64,000 nucleotides of DNA, taken from assembly GCF_011397635.1 (NCBI RefSeq), contig NC_064755.1, positions 20,381,282 to 20,445,281 on the forward strand. Reading direction: 5' to 3'. The notes below the pieces were generated by a model. The model was not told where the DNA came from. It saw only the letters and a list, made by a program, of their open reading frames with translations, and did no database searches. This stretch comes from Epinephelus fuscoguttatus (lineage: Eukaryota; Chordata; Actinopteri; Perciformes; Serranidae). Of this stretch, positions 48,540 through 59,000 are shown piece after piece; the first letter of the stretch is position 1; the number at the start of each line of letters is the position of its first letter. Both the position numbers and the translations under genes were made by a program.

Positions 48540-48956
48540 AGGTAGCCTCCCCCCTCAGAGTGTGTTGCAGCTTTAAACAGTCCACAATGCCTTGCGGTGT
48601 CCCAGTTCCAATGCGATGTATTTACCAGCAGGAGTAATGAAACGGGGAGAGGGGCATTTTCCGCAGCTTATTGGTGAGACCGCAAAAGACTAGCGCACAG
48701 AAAGGACAGACACAAACTTTCGGACAGAGGACCAAAACGTCATTTATGTCCTTTTGAAGCCGTCTGAAGCCTTTTTATTCTGTTTCTTTGTCCAGCAGCC
48801 AAACGATACTTTGTCGCAGTTCGCTGGAAGTGATTTTCTGGGCAATGGTGAAGAGAGGGACAAATTTTGCGGAATTCTCGCCTTTACCTGTGTTTTCCTC
48901 CCTAAACTTCACTCCGGAGAGGAAACACTGAGTTGAATCCTGCTTGAGCCATTAAG
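48540..48956 (+). promoter_or_regulatory. rassf8: rassf8 promoter and 5' non-coding exon
   Basis: The sequence is less AT-rich than its neighbours and includes an inverted CCAAT box (ATTGG, 48670-48674). It ends in a good splice donor, ATTAAG|GTAAGACC, with the exon end at 48956. No rassf8 start codon lies here, so this is read as the first, untranslated exon. Its assignment to rassf8 rests on orientation, position and the donor; further 5' exons in the intron cannot be excluded. Confidence 0.5.
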
Positions 48957-51900
48957 GTAAGACCATTATACGGACCTAATAATAGCAGAATGTGCCGCAG
49001 CTGAGCCCGTTGTAGTTGTGAGGCTGAGATAACGGAAACATTTCTGTAGTAGAATAGTTGGGCTACTCTCTGAGCCCACTACAGCCCATTATCGCCATTT
49101 CTCCAGCCTCGTCCCACTCGACACCAGGCAGGGATGCAGTGTAATGCCCAAAAATGCTATTATTTCATATCTTTCAGGCTGTTAAGTGCTGAAATACCGA
49201 GCTAATACTGATTTTAAATGTGTCTGTATGAGAAATAAGAACAATTAAAGGCATTTTAGGTGCTCTCACACTTTATTATCCTCCAGTATTATAGTAGCAG
49301 GCCTATATGTTTTATAGAGCATCCACTTTGAAAATGTTGCTTTCCCCTTTCATAGTATTGTCTCTCATGTTCAGCATCTTCTCTAAATGTGATGAGCTCT
49401 CATAGTTTGAAACATCTTTATGTTTCAACAACAGAATCCAAGTATAAAATATTCTGTCTAAAGCCTCAGTGCTCCACACTACCTCCAAACATAAACCAGG
49501 TGTAGCAGAACCACCCTGTGGACTTGTTGCACTCAGCCAAGGTTTATGTCTCACAGTCTTGTGCTTTGTGATCTTTGTGACTGCTCAGTGCCTCATTTGA
49601 TGTTGTCACAGCACCATGAAGACCAGTCTGCAAAGAACTGCCTACACACTGGAAACATAAATAAGTTTTGCCACTTTGTGTGTGCGGCTGCCATTTCATC
49701 TGCTGCCGTAAAACCATTTCGGTTCTATAAATGCTTCCAACAGGAGTGTGATTCAGCACCAGATGATGTCTTACAAACCGCTGTAACATGTAAACCTTGG
49801 CTACAGGCCCCCTTGCTGCCCCACTGTGCCTCTGCCCCGATGCAGGAGCCTGCTGCCTGCCCCTGCTGGCTCCTCAAAGCTGGCTAGTGAGCAGTGAATA
49901 TGGCAAGGGAACAAAGGCGGCATTATTGCTGGCTGAACGTGCCGTCCAGATGTTTAGGATCCTGCCAGCACTGACCTCCCAAATAGGGGGGAGGCTGCTC
50001 CAGCGCCTGATAGTTTAATATCAGCCAGGCAGAGACGGAGAGAGAGCGAGAGAGGCTTGCTCCAAGTCAGGGGCCACTGGAGAGCTCTTAGGAGCCAAGG
50101 GTGTTGCCTGTAGCGTGACTGGATGTGGGTTTAATCCCAAACACCCGGATCTTCAGATTGGAGCTGGAACAAAATTGGATGTGTAAAGTGTTGGGCAGTG
50201 CCTCGTTGTGTGTTTGTGTTGAGGTTACTTTGGTGCTCTAGGTGGTCATCAAAAGATTTACATACACACAAAATTGGTGAATAAAATATTTCCTTTCTGC
50301 TTATAAATGTTGCCTATCAGCTTCGAATTAAGTGTTGGGACAATGTCACCTTTAATTGGCTATTAATTAACAGTCATCTATAATGCAGACATCAGGTCTT
50401 GTCATTGTGTGGAGGCTAATGCAACTGAGACAATAAATTAACTGAGAGGAGGCTGACATTGTGCACAGCAGAGGCTTATAAAAATATCAGAAAAGAATAC
50501 AAAAAACCTCTAGGAAATTTGCTGTTCGTCAGCGTAAGGATCGCACATTTCAGCTATTCAGAATGTGGCCAACACACGTTTGCTGATCATCTAATGATTA
50601 TCCAGTTTAAACACACTTTAGGTGGAGTTCGCTGAAGTGTCATCGCATAGCTGTGGCTTGTCGCATCGCCATCAAGATCACAGAGCAGCGGACCCTCAGC
50701 TTCCTTGTCTCTTAGTCATGGCCCGTTGCATTCTCACAGCCCAGGAATGCATACCCTGGATGTTATCAGTTTCCACTCTACAGGATCAAGGCCTGTCTCT
50801 GGCAACAGTCTTTGCCCTGCTCCGTAATGTTTACATTTGCAGAGGGTATTGTATACATGCCAGGCTGGCATACTGATGATGAGGAGATTCTTTATCTTGT
50901 TCCCACTGCGAGACTCTTAACTTTTAACCTCAGGGGCCTGTCTTATCAGCGTATCTTGTATTTATGTTGCCAACCCAAAGCGTTTCAAGCCCAGGGATTA
51001 TACTGGCTGCAGCATTTTGATGACAATCTGGAGGAACTGAAAGCGAGGAACGAGATTTCTCCAGTTAGTTCCAACCAATTCACCACCAGTGCCTCCACAA
51101 TAAACCAGCGTCTGTCTTTGGCTGCTCGCAGAGATCTGTTTCACAACAGATCTGTTACCAATTACAGAAGGGTATAAATTGCAAGTAATTACATGTTGCT
51201 CTGCAGGGAGTGCAATTTGAATTAAAGTTTGGTTAGCAATAGGCAAGGAGCTTTAAGTACTAGAACAGACTGCTGTCTATTCAGTCTGCAAGAAGTATCC
51301 CATTGTCTTTAATTAACGTGAGCGTGGGGGAGTTTTACATGGCTGAAACCTTCTATAATAAATTAGTTGCTAGTTTTAATTAGCCACTTGGATATAACTT
51401 CCGTCAAACTCACAATGCCTTAGTGAACAATGGACAGCAAATTTGGATAGGAACTAGGGTGTAATGGTGTCGATTACTGGAGGTGGTACTTGGAACATTA
51501 GTGTTTTCCTGTGAGATCATTTTTCTCAACTAGGTTCCGTTGCTGCCCTGCAGGCTTTCTCCTGAGTCGAGCTCAGTCTTGGTTTTGTTTTAATGTAATG
51601 AATGCCCATTTTGTTTTCCTCAAATACCCCGTTGTTCAGGAAACTGCTAAACTGCCCGATACTCAGGCCGCTCTGTGATGCTCGACAGACTGTGAATCCC
51701 CAAAGAACCAGTGCTGTATTTAAACCCCTACAGTAGAGACTCCTACGGTATGTATTCATGGTGTATGTTACAGCAGTGTGTTGGTCGTGACGGAGCACCC
51801 ACAGGAACATATGGTAGGTTGTTTACACCAGCAGTTGGTTGGAGCCCTTTCCCTGCCAACTCCGTGTGCTCCTGTAGGCCTGGAGAATTGTCATCAGCAG

Positions 51901-52296
51901 CCGGGCAGGCAGGCTGCTCAGTGCCGCTCAGACACCTCACTGCTCTCAGAGGAATGCATCTCGAGTCAACACTACTGAACCAATACGACACTGAAACAAA
52001 CGTGCTCTGGAGTCATGAGGAGTTTGATGATTTGCTGCAGTTGATCATCTCTCAGCTGAGCTTAAATAGAATTCACAAGAATTTAAGCTCTCCTCTGTCT
52101 CACAAAATGCCTTTCTGGCAGAAGATGAGCTGCACAAATCAGGGAGCGGGCATCTCCCCAGGCTGTGGCTTTGACAGGCCAGAGGAATGGAGCTTGCAGG
52201 GCTCAGGATGGCACTCTGCCCCACACCGCTGTGCCTGTATCGTCAGTTGGGTTTTCTGGGTTAATGTTAATGAATATAAATGTTACGAATCTGGAC

Positions 52297-52572
52297 TAGT
52301 GATGTTACAGCTGATACTGTAGTCCGGAGGCCTGTGTCGAGCAAAGGGGGCGTGTCCAAATGAAGCCCGTGTCGAAGCCCGTATCGTTTTTCAGGATATC
52401 ACGTGACCAAAGACAAACGAGGCCCCGTTTCTCTGGAATCACGTGACTGCCTCGTTGTGTGATTCGAGTCGGGAAATACAGAAAGTGTTTTGCGTGAACC
52501 GAGGTGATTCTGAAGATCGTTAAGTGCAGAGGATTGAGTGACCCAGTCACACAAGCACTCTAACCTTTTGTG

Positions 52573-52610
<38 letters not shown>

Positions 52611-52932
52611 CACAAATATATGTGTGTGTGTGTGTATATGCACTTTATTGATATACCACGTTCAGGATAAATTCATTTCATCTGGCTTTACAATACCTCA
52701 TAAGGGGATTCTGACATAATCATCATCATTAAGCATCATTATGTGTATGCCAGATCCACTGGCATGTAGCCCACATGTAATATCACAGTTGGACTGCTGT
52801 ACATCAAATAACCAGCAGATGTCAGTACTCCTAAATGAGCTGTTAAACGAGGCTTCGTGTGATCGGCCTTTTGGCGAAGCAATTGGACTGAAAGATTCGA
52901 CATATTCACGGGGCTTCATCACACCATCACTA
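52297..52932. mobile_element. hAT-type MITE with perfect 8-bp target duplication
   Basis: TAGTGATG at the left end is mirrored by CATCACTA at the right end. The sequence ATCTGGAC is duplicated exactly at 52289-52296 and 52933-52940. An 8-bp duplication and TAGxG-type ends fit the hAT superfamily. The 636-bp body has no transposase; its centre contains a 50-bp perfect palindrome. Confidence 0.85.
52567..52616. repeat. 50-bp perfect palindrome with (AT)n core
   Basis: TTTGTGGACTATAT is followed by an AT run and then ATATAGTCCACAAA, with every base pairing around the centre between 52591 and 52592. It is followed by a GT run at 52620-52636. Such AT-rich palindromes can extrude cruciforms. Confidence 0.95.
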
Positions 52933-53101
52933 ATCTGGACCAGAGCAAGTGACATTTATAAATGCCCCGCTGAGTCTTGTTGAGCTTGTACAAGGAAGAG
53001 GCATTGAATCAGTTTGCTTTGTCTTCGCTGCACATGAAATGATCTGTTTTATTTAAGTAGTTGTCCCCTCTGTGATTTTGCCATTTTTTGACACTTGTTA
53101 A

Positions 53102-53906
53102 AGGGACAGTTCACCCCAAAACCAAAAATACATATTTTTCCTCTTACCTGTAGTGCTACTTATCAGTCTAGATTGTTTTTGTGTGATTTGCTGAGTGTTG
53201 GAGATATCATAGTCATAGAGAGTCGTAGAGATATCTGCCTTCTTTCAAATATAATGGAACTCGAAGGCACTCGGCTTGTGTTGCTCAAAGTGCCAGAAAA
53301 ATACATTTGAAAAACTCAACAGCAATGTCTCTCTACCAAAATAATGACCCAGTTACTCAAGATAATTCACAGACCTTGTTTTTTATTTCGTCTAAACTAC
53401 ACTCACCAACTGTATCACAGCGCAGAAGGAAGCATGCATCTACTCATCTACTCATGGACAAGAAGCTTGTGTTCATGGCAGCGCAAGATTTAAACATTAA
53501 TGGCGTCATCCACAACTGAACTGTAACATTAGCTAGCTCAGTGGTGCTAGGTGAGCTAGCAGTAGATGCACACTTCCATCTGCACAGTGATATAGTTAGT
53601 GGCTGTAGTTCAGTAGAAAAAAAATTGTTCCTACATGAACAAAAAGCTCTGTGGATTAACTTGAGTAACTGGTTTTTGATTTCTGGAAAGAGACATTACT
53701 GTTGAGTTTTTCAAATGTCTTTTTTTTTTTGGCATTTTGAGCACCACAAGCCTGATGCCTTCTGGTTCCATTATACTGGAGAGAAGGCGGACATTTGTAC
53801 AGCCAATATCTCCAACACTCTGCAACTCACACCAAATAAATCTAGACTGATAAATAGCACTGTAGGTAAGATGAATGTAGTTTCGATTTTAGGGTGAAAT
53901 GTTTCT
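53102..53906. mobile_element. TTAA-flanked foldback MITE
   Basis: Ends AGGGACAGTTCACCC (left) and AGAAACATTTCACCC (right, reversed) lie inside TTAA at 53098-53101 and 53907-53910. The arms pair over about 290 bp, for example TTTGAAAAACTCAACAG with CTGTTGAGTTTTTCAAA and GAGTGTTGGAGATAT with ATATCTCCAACACTC. The loop near 53.5 kb contains GCTAGC-rich sequence. The overlapping 60-90-codon ORFs on both strands come from the two arms and are not genes. Confidence 0.85.
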
Positions 53907-55812
53907 TTAATGCTGATGCATGATACAGAAGTCCATGCAGTGGTCCTTGTAAATCCTGCTGACTCAGTTTTGTTATATAGTATTTTTTTTAGGCACTTTC
54001 CCCTTCCCCCCTTCAATGTATCCAAACCTTCTCCCTGGCTGATCCACTACGCCTGCTTTACATCAAAACCCACTCAGTCCCTATTACTGTTTCCACATCC
54101 CCCTGCAAAAAGGGGTTAAACAAAATGGTGGCAGTGCTTTGGGTCAGTGCAGAAAAATCTCGCAGTGTGCTTGTGTCTGACTGTTTGCCCGTTCCTCTTC
54201 ATCCTTCAGCCCTGAATGCCATTTAAGGGCAGTCTGAATGAAGGACAAAAGCACTTTCCAACCAGCTGTGAATACACTAAGAATAGAGTGATCAGGAGTC
54301 CAGACCGCAGACAAAGGTGACACTCGTGTGTATGCAAATGCAAAGACTGAACATATTGTGTTAATACAAAATGGGACACACGTACAGTGTCCTTAACAAA
54401 CACTTGAATCTGAGTCCCTAAATGTCTCGAAACTACTTCAGGTTTTGTTTTGTTTGTCTGTAGAGCCAATACAATTAGTTAATTAATTGGTTAGGCATTC
54501 AGCTGAAAACTGTAATACCCTATTAATCCTCCTAATCATCATCTCTTATTATTTATCAGGCTTAAATCCCAAAATTTGGTGTTTTCACCTTCTCAAATGT
54601 CAGGATTTGCTGCTTCCCTCTGTTGTATACAACACTTTTGGGTTTTGAACAGGTAGTCAGGCAAAACAAGCAATTTGGCGATGTCACCTTGGGGTTTTGG
54701 ATGGGTATTTTTGACCTTTTCAAAGTAAACAATCAATCAACTGAAAGTCTGATCATTAGCTGCAGCTCCATCTGTTTTTCTGACTCTACAAATGTTACCT
54801 TGCAGCACTTGCTAATGTCTTAACCATATTTAGAAAGGCAATTGTGGTGTGTGGGACGGGCTGGTGCGGATGACTTTGTGAATGTGGATAGGGACTACGT
54901 GGGCTGGGGGAGGTGTAATTGGTGGGGGGTTGGCGAACAAAAGGACCTTTTGACTCGGTAGTGTAGGTGCAGTGAAGGTTAGATCCATGGAGAGTGATAC
55001 AGATCTGGGGAGATGCCATTCATTCTCTCGGTAAACTGTCCTTGAAGAACAATTTGAAGGGTACCTCCCCCTAGATCGGTATTTCATACACTGTGTTATG
55101 TCAGTAGTTATTCAGTTTTTAATAAGTGCTTTGTAAATCTGATCATGTGATAGCCCATCTTTAATGATTTGTCAAATTTGTACTTTGTATCATAGTATTG
55201 ACTATTTTAATGAGTCAGTAAACACGACTTTACTATATTACATGTGTTACAGAACAGTGAAAATAAATGCAACATCAAAATAAAACCCTACTCGACTCCC
55301 TCGTGTTACGATTCATCTGGCTCTGACTTTTCCTTTATAATTACTTTTTCATGCCGTCTCTGTTTCACTCTCTGTTCTCGTCCTCTCTGTGTCATCGAGT
55401 CTTCCTGCTCTGTCTTCGCAGCTTCCATGTATTTCTCTGTACAAAAGCAGGAACTGGGCTTGGGAATGTCTGCTGGCAGACTCTTCCTGCACCCCCAACA
55501 GACACGTACCTATTCATAGAGAAGAACAAAACAACAGCGTTATGGCCAGCTGGTCCTGGCATGCCTGGCTGTAGGAGTCCATTCTCAACTAGACTATCTT
55601 TTAACTATTAGCTACTGTTTAAATAGCCTGACTATACCTTGGATAATCTGCTTGTTGGACAACTTGTGTTAGAAGCTATTACCACAGGTGGGACTGTTTG
55701 CATTTCCATGTGTGTGTTAAGACCTTATCCTTTAAGGCGACTGATCATTATAACTGTGGCCTTGAGCACATCCTGACTAACCGCTTCCTGTTTTCCTGTG
55801 TTTCCTCCCCAG

Positions 55813-56014
55813 TGAAGCAGCCAGAGGGGCTTCAGCTGCCCTGCACCACTGGAGCCTTCAATAATGTCGGGGCCAACTCACCACAACCGACTCCATCGCT
55901 TCTGACCCAACATGGAGCTCAAGGTCTGGGTGGATGGAGTCCAGAGGGTCGTCTGTGGGGTCACCGAAGCAACCACCTGCCAGGAAGTGGTGATTGCTCT
56001 GGCTCAGGCCATAG
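55813..56014 (+). CDS. rassf8: rassf8 first coding exon: residues 1-34
   Basis: The acceptor TTTCCTCCCCAG ends at 55812. About 99 untranslated bases precede the ATG at 55912. The donor is GCCATAG|GTAGAT at 56015. The exon encodes the first half of the Ras-association domain, through ALAQAI, with the next Gly codon split by the intron. The coding part is 55912-56014. Confidence 0.93.
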
Positions 56015-59000
56015 GTAGATCATTTTGTAGTATAAAACCACAAGCACAACTCAACAAGAAGCAATATTGCCTGTTGGCAAACAGTGTTGTGTATGATGGT
56101 GTATTAGGGTCATTGTAGATTTAAAAAAAACAGAGCTGGGGAGAATTTCTGAAATTAAAGTCATAAATTTATGAGATTAACCCTGGTCTCCTGGGTGAAA
56201 GTCCTGTGTTTGACCCATACATCCACCATGACATCCTCCCCACATGGACTTTGTCACTCTTGATACCAAGTCACCTAATTTTCTGATGGTAAATTTGTGA
56301 TTTTTTTCCTTGTAAATTTACCACTTTAATCTTAGTTTTTTTCTCATAAATTTATTTATTTTTCCCCTACAATTGCTGTTACACACTGTTTTAGTTGCGT
56401 ACATATTACGAATTAAAGGCTATTATAATTCTGGCCACATCTGCCTTGCTGAATTCCTGATCCAAAGCCACTTTTAATACTTTGTTGAATCCAGTTGAAC
56501 CACCCTTCCACACCACACTCATGGAGTTCAAGTGAAATCAGGCAAAGCATTTGGTTAGAAAAGATTGGTTGATATAAGTCACAAATTGATCTGATTTCGT
56601 AATACTTCAATGTTAGCTGCACCTCCATCTTACAGTTGGTTGTATAAGAGAACAGACTGCCAATGTACAAAAGTCTCACACCCATGTAATGCTTCAAGTT
56701 CTTTGTTAGTTAACATGTTATTTACTTTCATTGTATTCTGCTGAACTTTTACCGTTTTCTTCACACTTTCACAATTTGAAAGTGTTAAACAGCTGAAGCC
56801 TTCTCATCAATTGTATTGTTAAGCATTCATCAACCGACAACTGTGATCTGAGTATAAGGCGCTCCAAGATGCTTAAGTGCCATTTGTTTTTTTTGTTTTT
56901 TTTTAAGTAAACAAGTTTTTGAGTCTCCAGCCTACATGTTAAGCTCCCGCTGGGATACAGTGGGTCATATTCAGAGGCTTTATTGGTACTTTCTTGGATC
57001 TACCCCCCTTTCCCATATGGTTCCTTCAGGAACAAGGGCACTTGAGCAGACTGTATTGACATCACTTCCCACAAAGCGCAGAGTAGGAGGAGGGAAAGTC
57101 TGACTCATCCCTCAGACTCCTGCCAAACTGAGAAAGCGGCACTTCTGAGCCCCCTCCTCTGCCTTTTTTTTTCTATTAAAACCATACACACCATGTTAAG
57201 TGATCAGACATCAATATTGATTTAGCACTTTGGCATTTTACACGTGTTTCTGTCAGCACACAACTACTACAAGTGTTGCGTCTATTTCCTCTAAACAGCA
57301 TTAAGCAATTTATTTCTTAGAAACACTGAATCAAATGTAATGTGAAAGGGTTCCTCGTAGAGCCGAACCCACTGAAAAAAAACCAACAGGGCAGATCTAT
57401 ACAGCTTTTAGCCCTTTTAAGCTGATTGTTCTGTTTTCCATCCTGCATTTTTACTGTATGCTGGAGACTTAAAGCTCTCTTCTCACTTATAAAACCACTG
57501 AGCAGTTTTCAGAAACCACACTCAGACAAGCTGGTTGATATTTGAATGTTACAATTGTTAAATGGGTAGAAGCATGACTCCAACAGGATGGTAATGTTGC
57601 TCTGTGTCTGCTAAATATGTAAAAATATAATTGTTTGCCAACATCTTAAACCATAAGGAAATGACAATATATCATGGCTGCATTTCTGTGAGTTCGTTTT
57701 GGAATCTTTCACCCATTTAGGGGTCAAAATTGCTTTAAATATAAGTTAGTTATAAGCTCACAAATTGGCCTAACCATCTACCAGTGTAAGAATCTGTTAT
57801 AAATCATGTTTCTTAAGTGTGTTGTTCTGTTGTGTTTTTCACAGGTCGCACTGGGAGATACACTCTGGTAGAAAAGTGGCGGGACACCGAGCGTCACCTG
57901 GCCCCTCATGAGAGCCCTGTGGCCTCTCTGAACACCTGGGGCCAGTATGCTGGTGACGTCCAGCTGATCCTGCACCGCACAGGCCCCTCCCTGACCGAAC
58001 GACCCCCCTCTGAAGGACCCCCTCTCAGGGGGCCTGAACGTGGGCTGCATCGACAGAGCCTCCCTCCCCTTGCAAAGCTTCGTCATCCCAACGATCGCTC
58101 CCTCCGCCGCCGTGAGCCGCGCCGCAAGTCTCTGACGTTCACCGGTGCACCCAGAGGCCTTAGGGAGATCCTGAGCGGAGGCCGAACCGGCGAGGCTGAG
58201 GCTAAACGAAGGCTCCTTCTTGGAAATGGTGGGAATCACCACCATGCAGGACCGGCCATTGGGACTGCATCACCTGGCCTGTGGGCCTGTCGCATGGAAG
58301 ATCTGGTCAGACTGGTCGGTCTGCAGAGAGAGACTCTCAATGTGCTGGAGAAAAAGTTGGAGGCCTATGAGGCCGAGCTGCAGGCCTGGGCTGAAGGGCG
58401 AGGGGGGCGAGGCGGAGGGTGTATTGGGGACCCAGGTGGAGGAGGAGGACTGATAGAGGAGATCCTGAGGCTGGAAAAGCATCTGAGGAAGAACGACGTG
58501 GAGATGGAGGAGGAGGAGTTTTGGGCCACTGAGCTGCAGATTGAGCTGGAAAGTGAGAGACAGCTGGAGGAAAGACTGCAGGAGCTTAGAGGACGCCTGC
58601 AGGGCTGTGAAATGGAGATTGAAGAAAAGCTGGCAATGGTACAGGTGTGCTATGTTTGGGAGATTTGTGGGATATTTAATTAAAAAATCCTGTATTTAAG
58701 TAGCAACTTTTGGGAAAGATAAAAATAACCACTAGTCAGTTCTGTGTCACCATAGTTGTATGTCTACTACCAGGCGTTCTTATTATATTTATATATTGTA
58801 GTAGGTACTTTCCCTCTTTTTATCATATCTGTTTTGTTCCTTCTCTTTGCTCCATCAGGGTGTGGAGGCAGGCCTGGAAGAGGAGCGGCTGCAGAGGGAG
58901 CGGCAGGAGACCCAGTGGGTCAGTGAGGCAGAGGCTCGGGCTCAAGTGCTCCGGGTCAAAGCAGAACTGAAAGCCCAGGAGAGACAGGCTGTCCAGCTGG

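Larger units (their letters stand above)
48957..55812 (+). other. rassf8: rassf8 first intron (inferred)
   Basis: The 6.9-kb interval between the donor at 48957 and the acceptor CCTCCCCAG at 55804-55812 contains two well-bounded MITEs (52297-52932 and 53102-53906). ORFs at 49546-49887, 50622-51177 and 51711-52322 overlap in different frames and match no family. Confidence 0.5.

Noticed and set aside
51711..52322. 203-codon plus-strand ORF in the rassf8 intron
   Set aside because: No recognisable family, overlapping frames on the other strand, and its end runs into the hAT-type MITE at 52297.
53095..54025. Several 60-85-codon ORFs on both strands
   Set aside because: They are mirrored translations of the two arms of the TTAA-flanked foldback MITE.
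57778..58245. 155-codon minus-strand ORF over rassf8
   Set aside because: It is the antisense shadow of the GC-rich rassf8 coding exon, which has clear homology in the plus frame.
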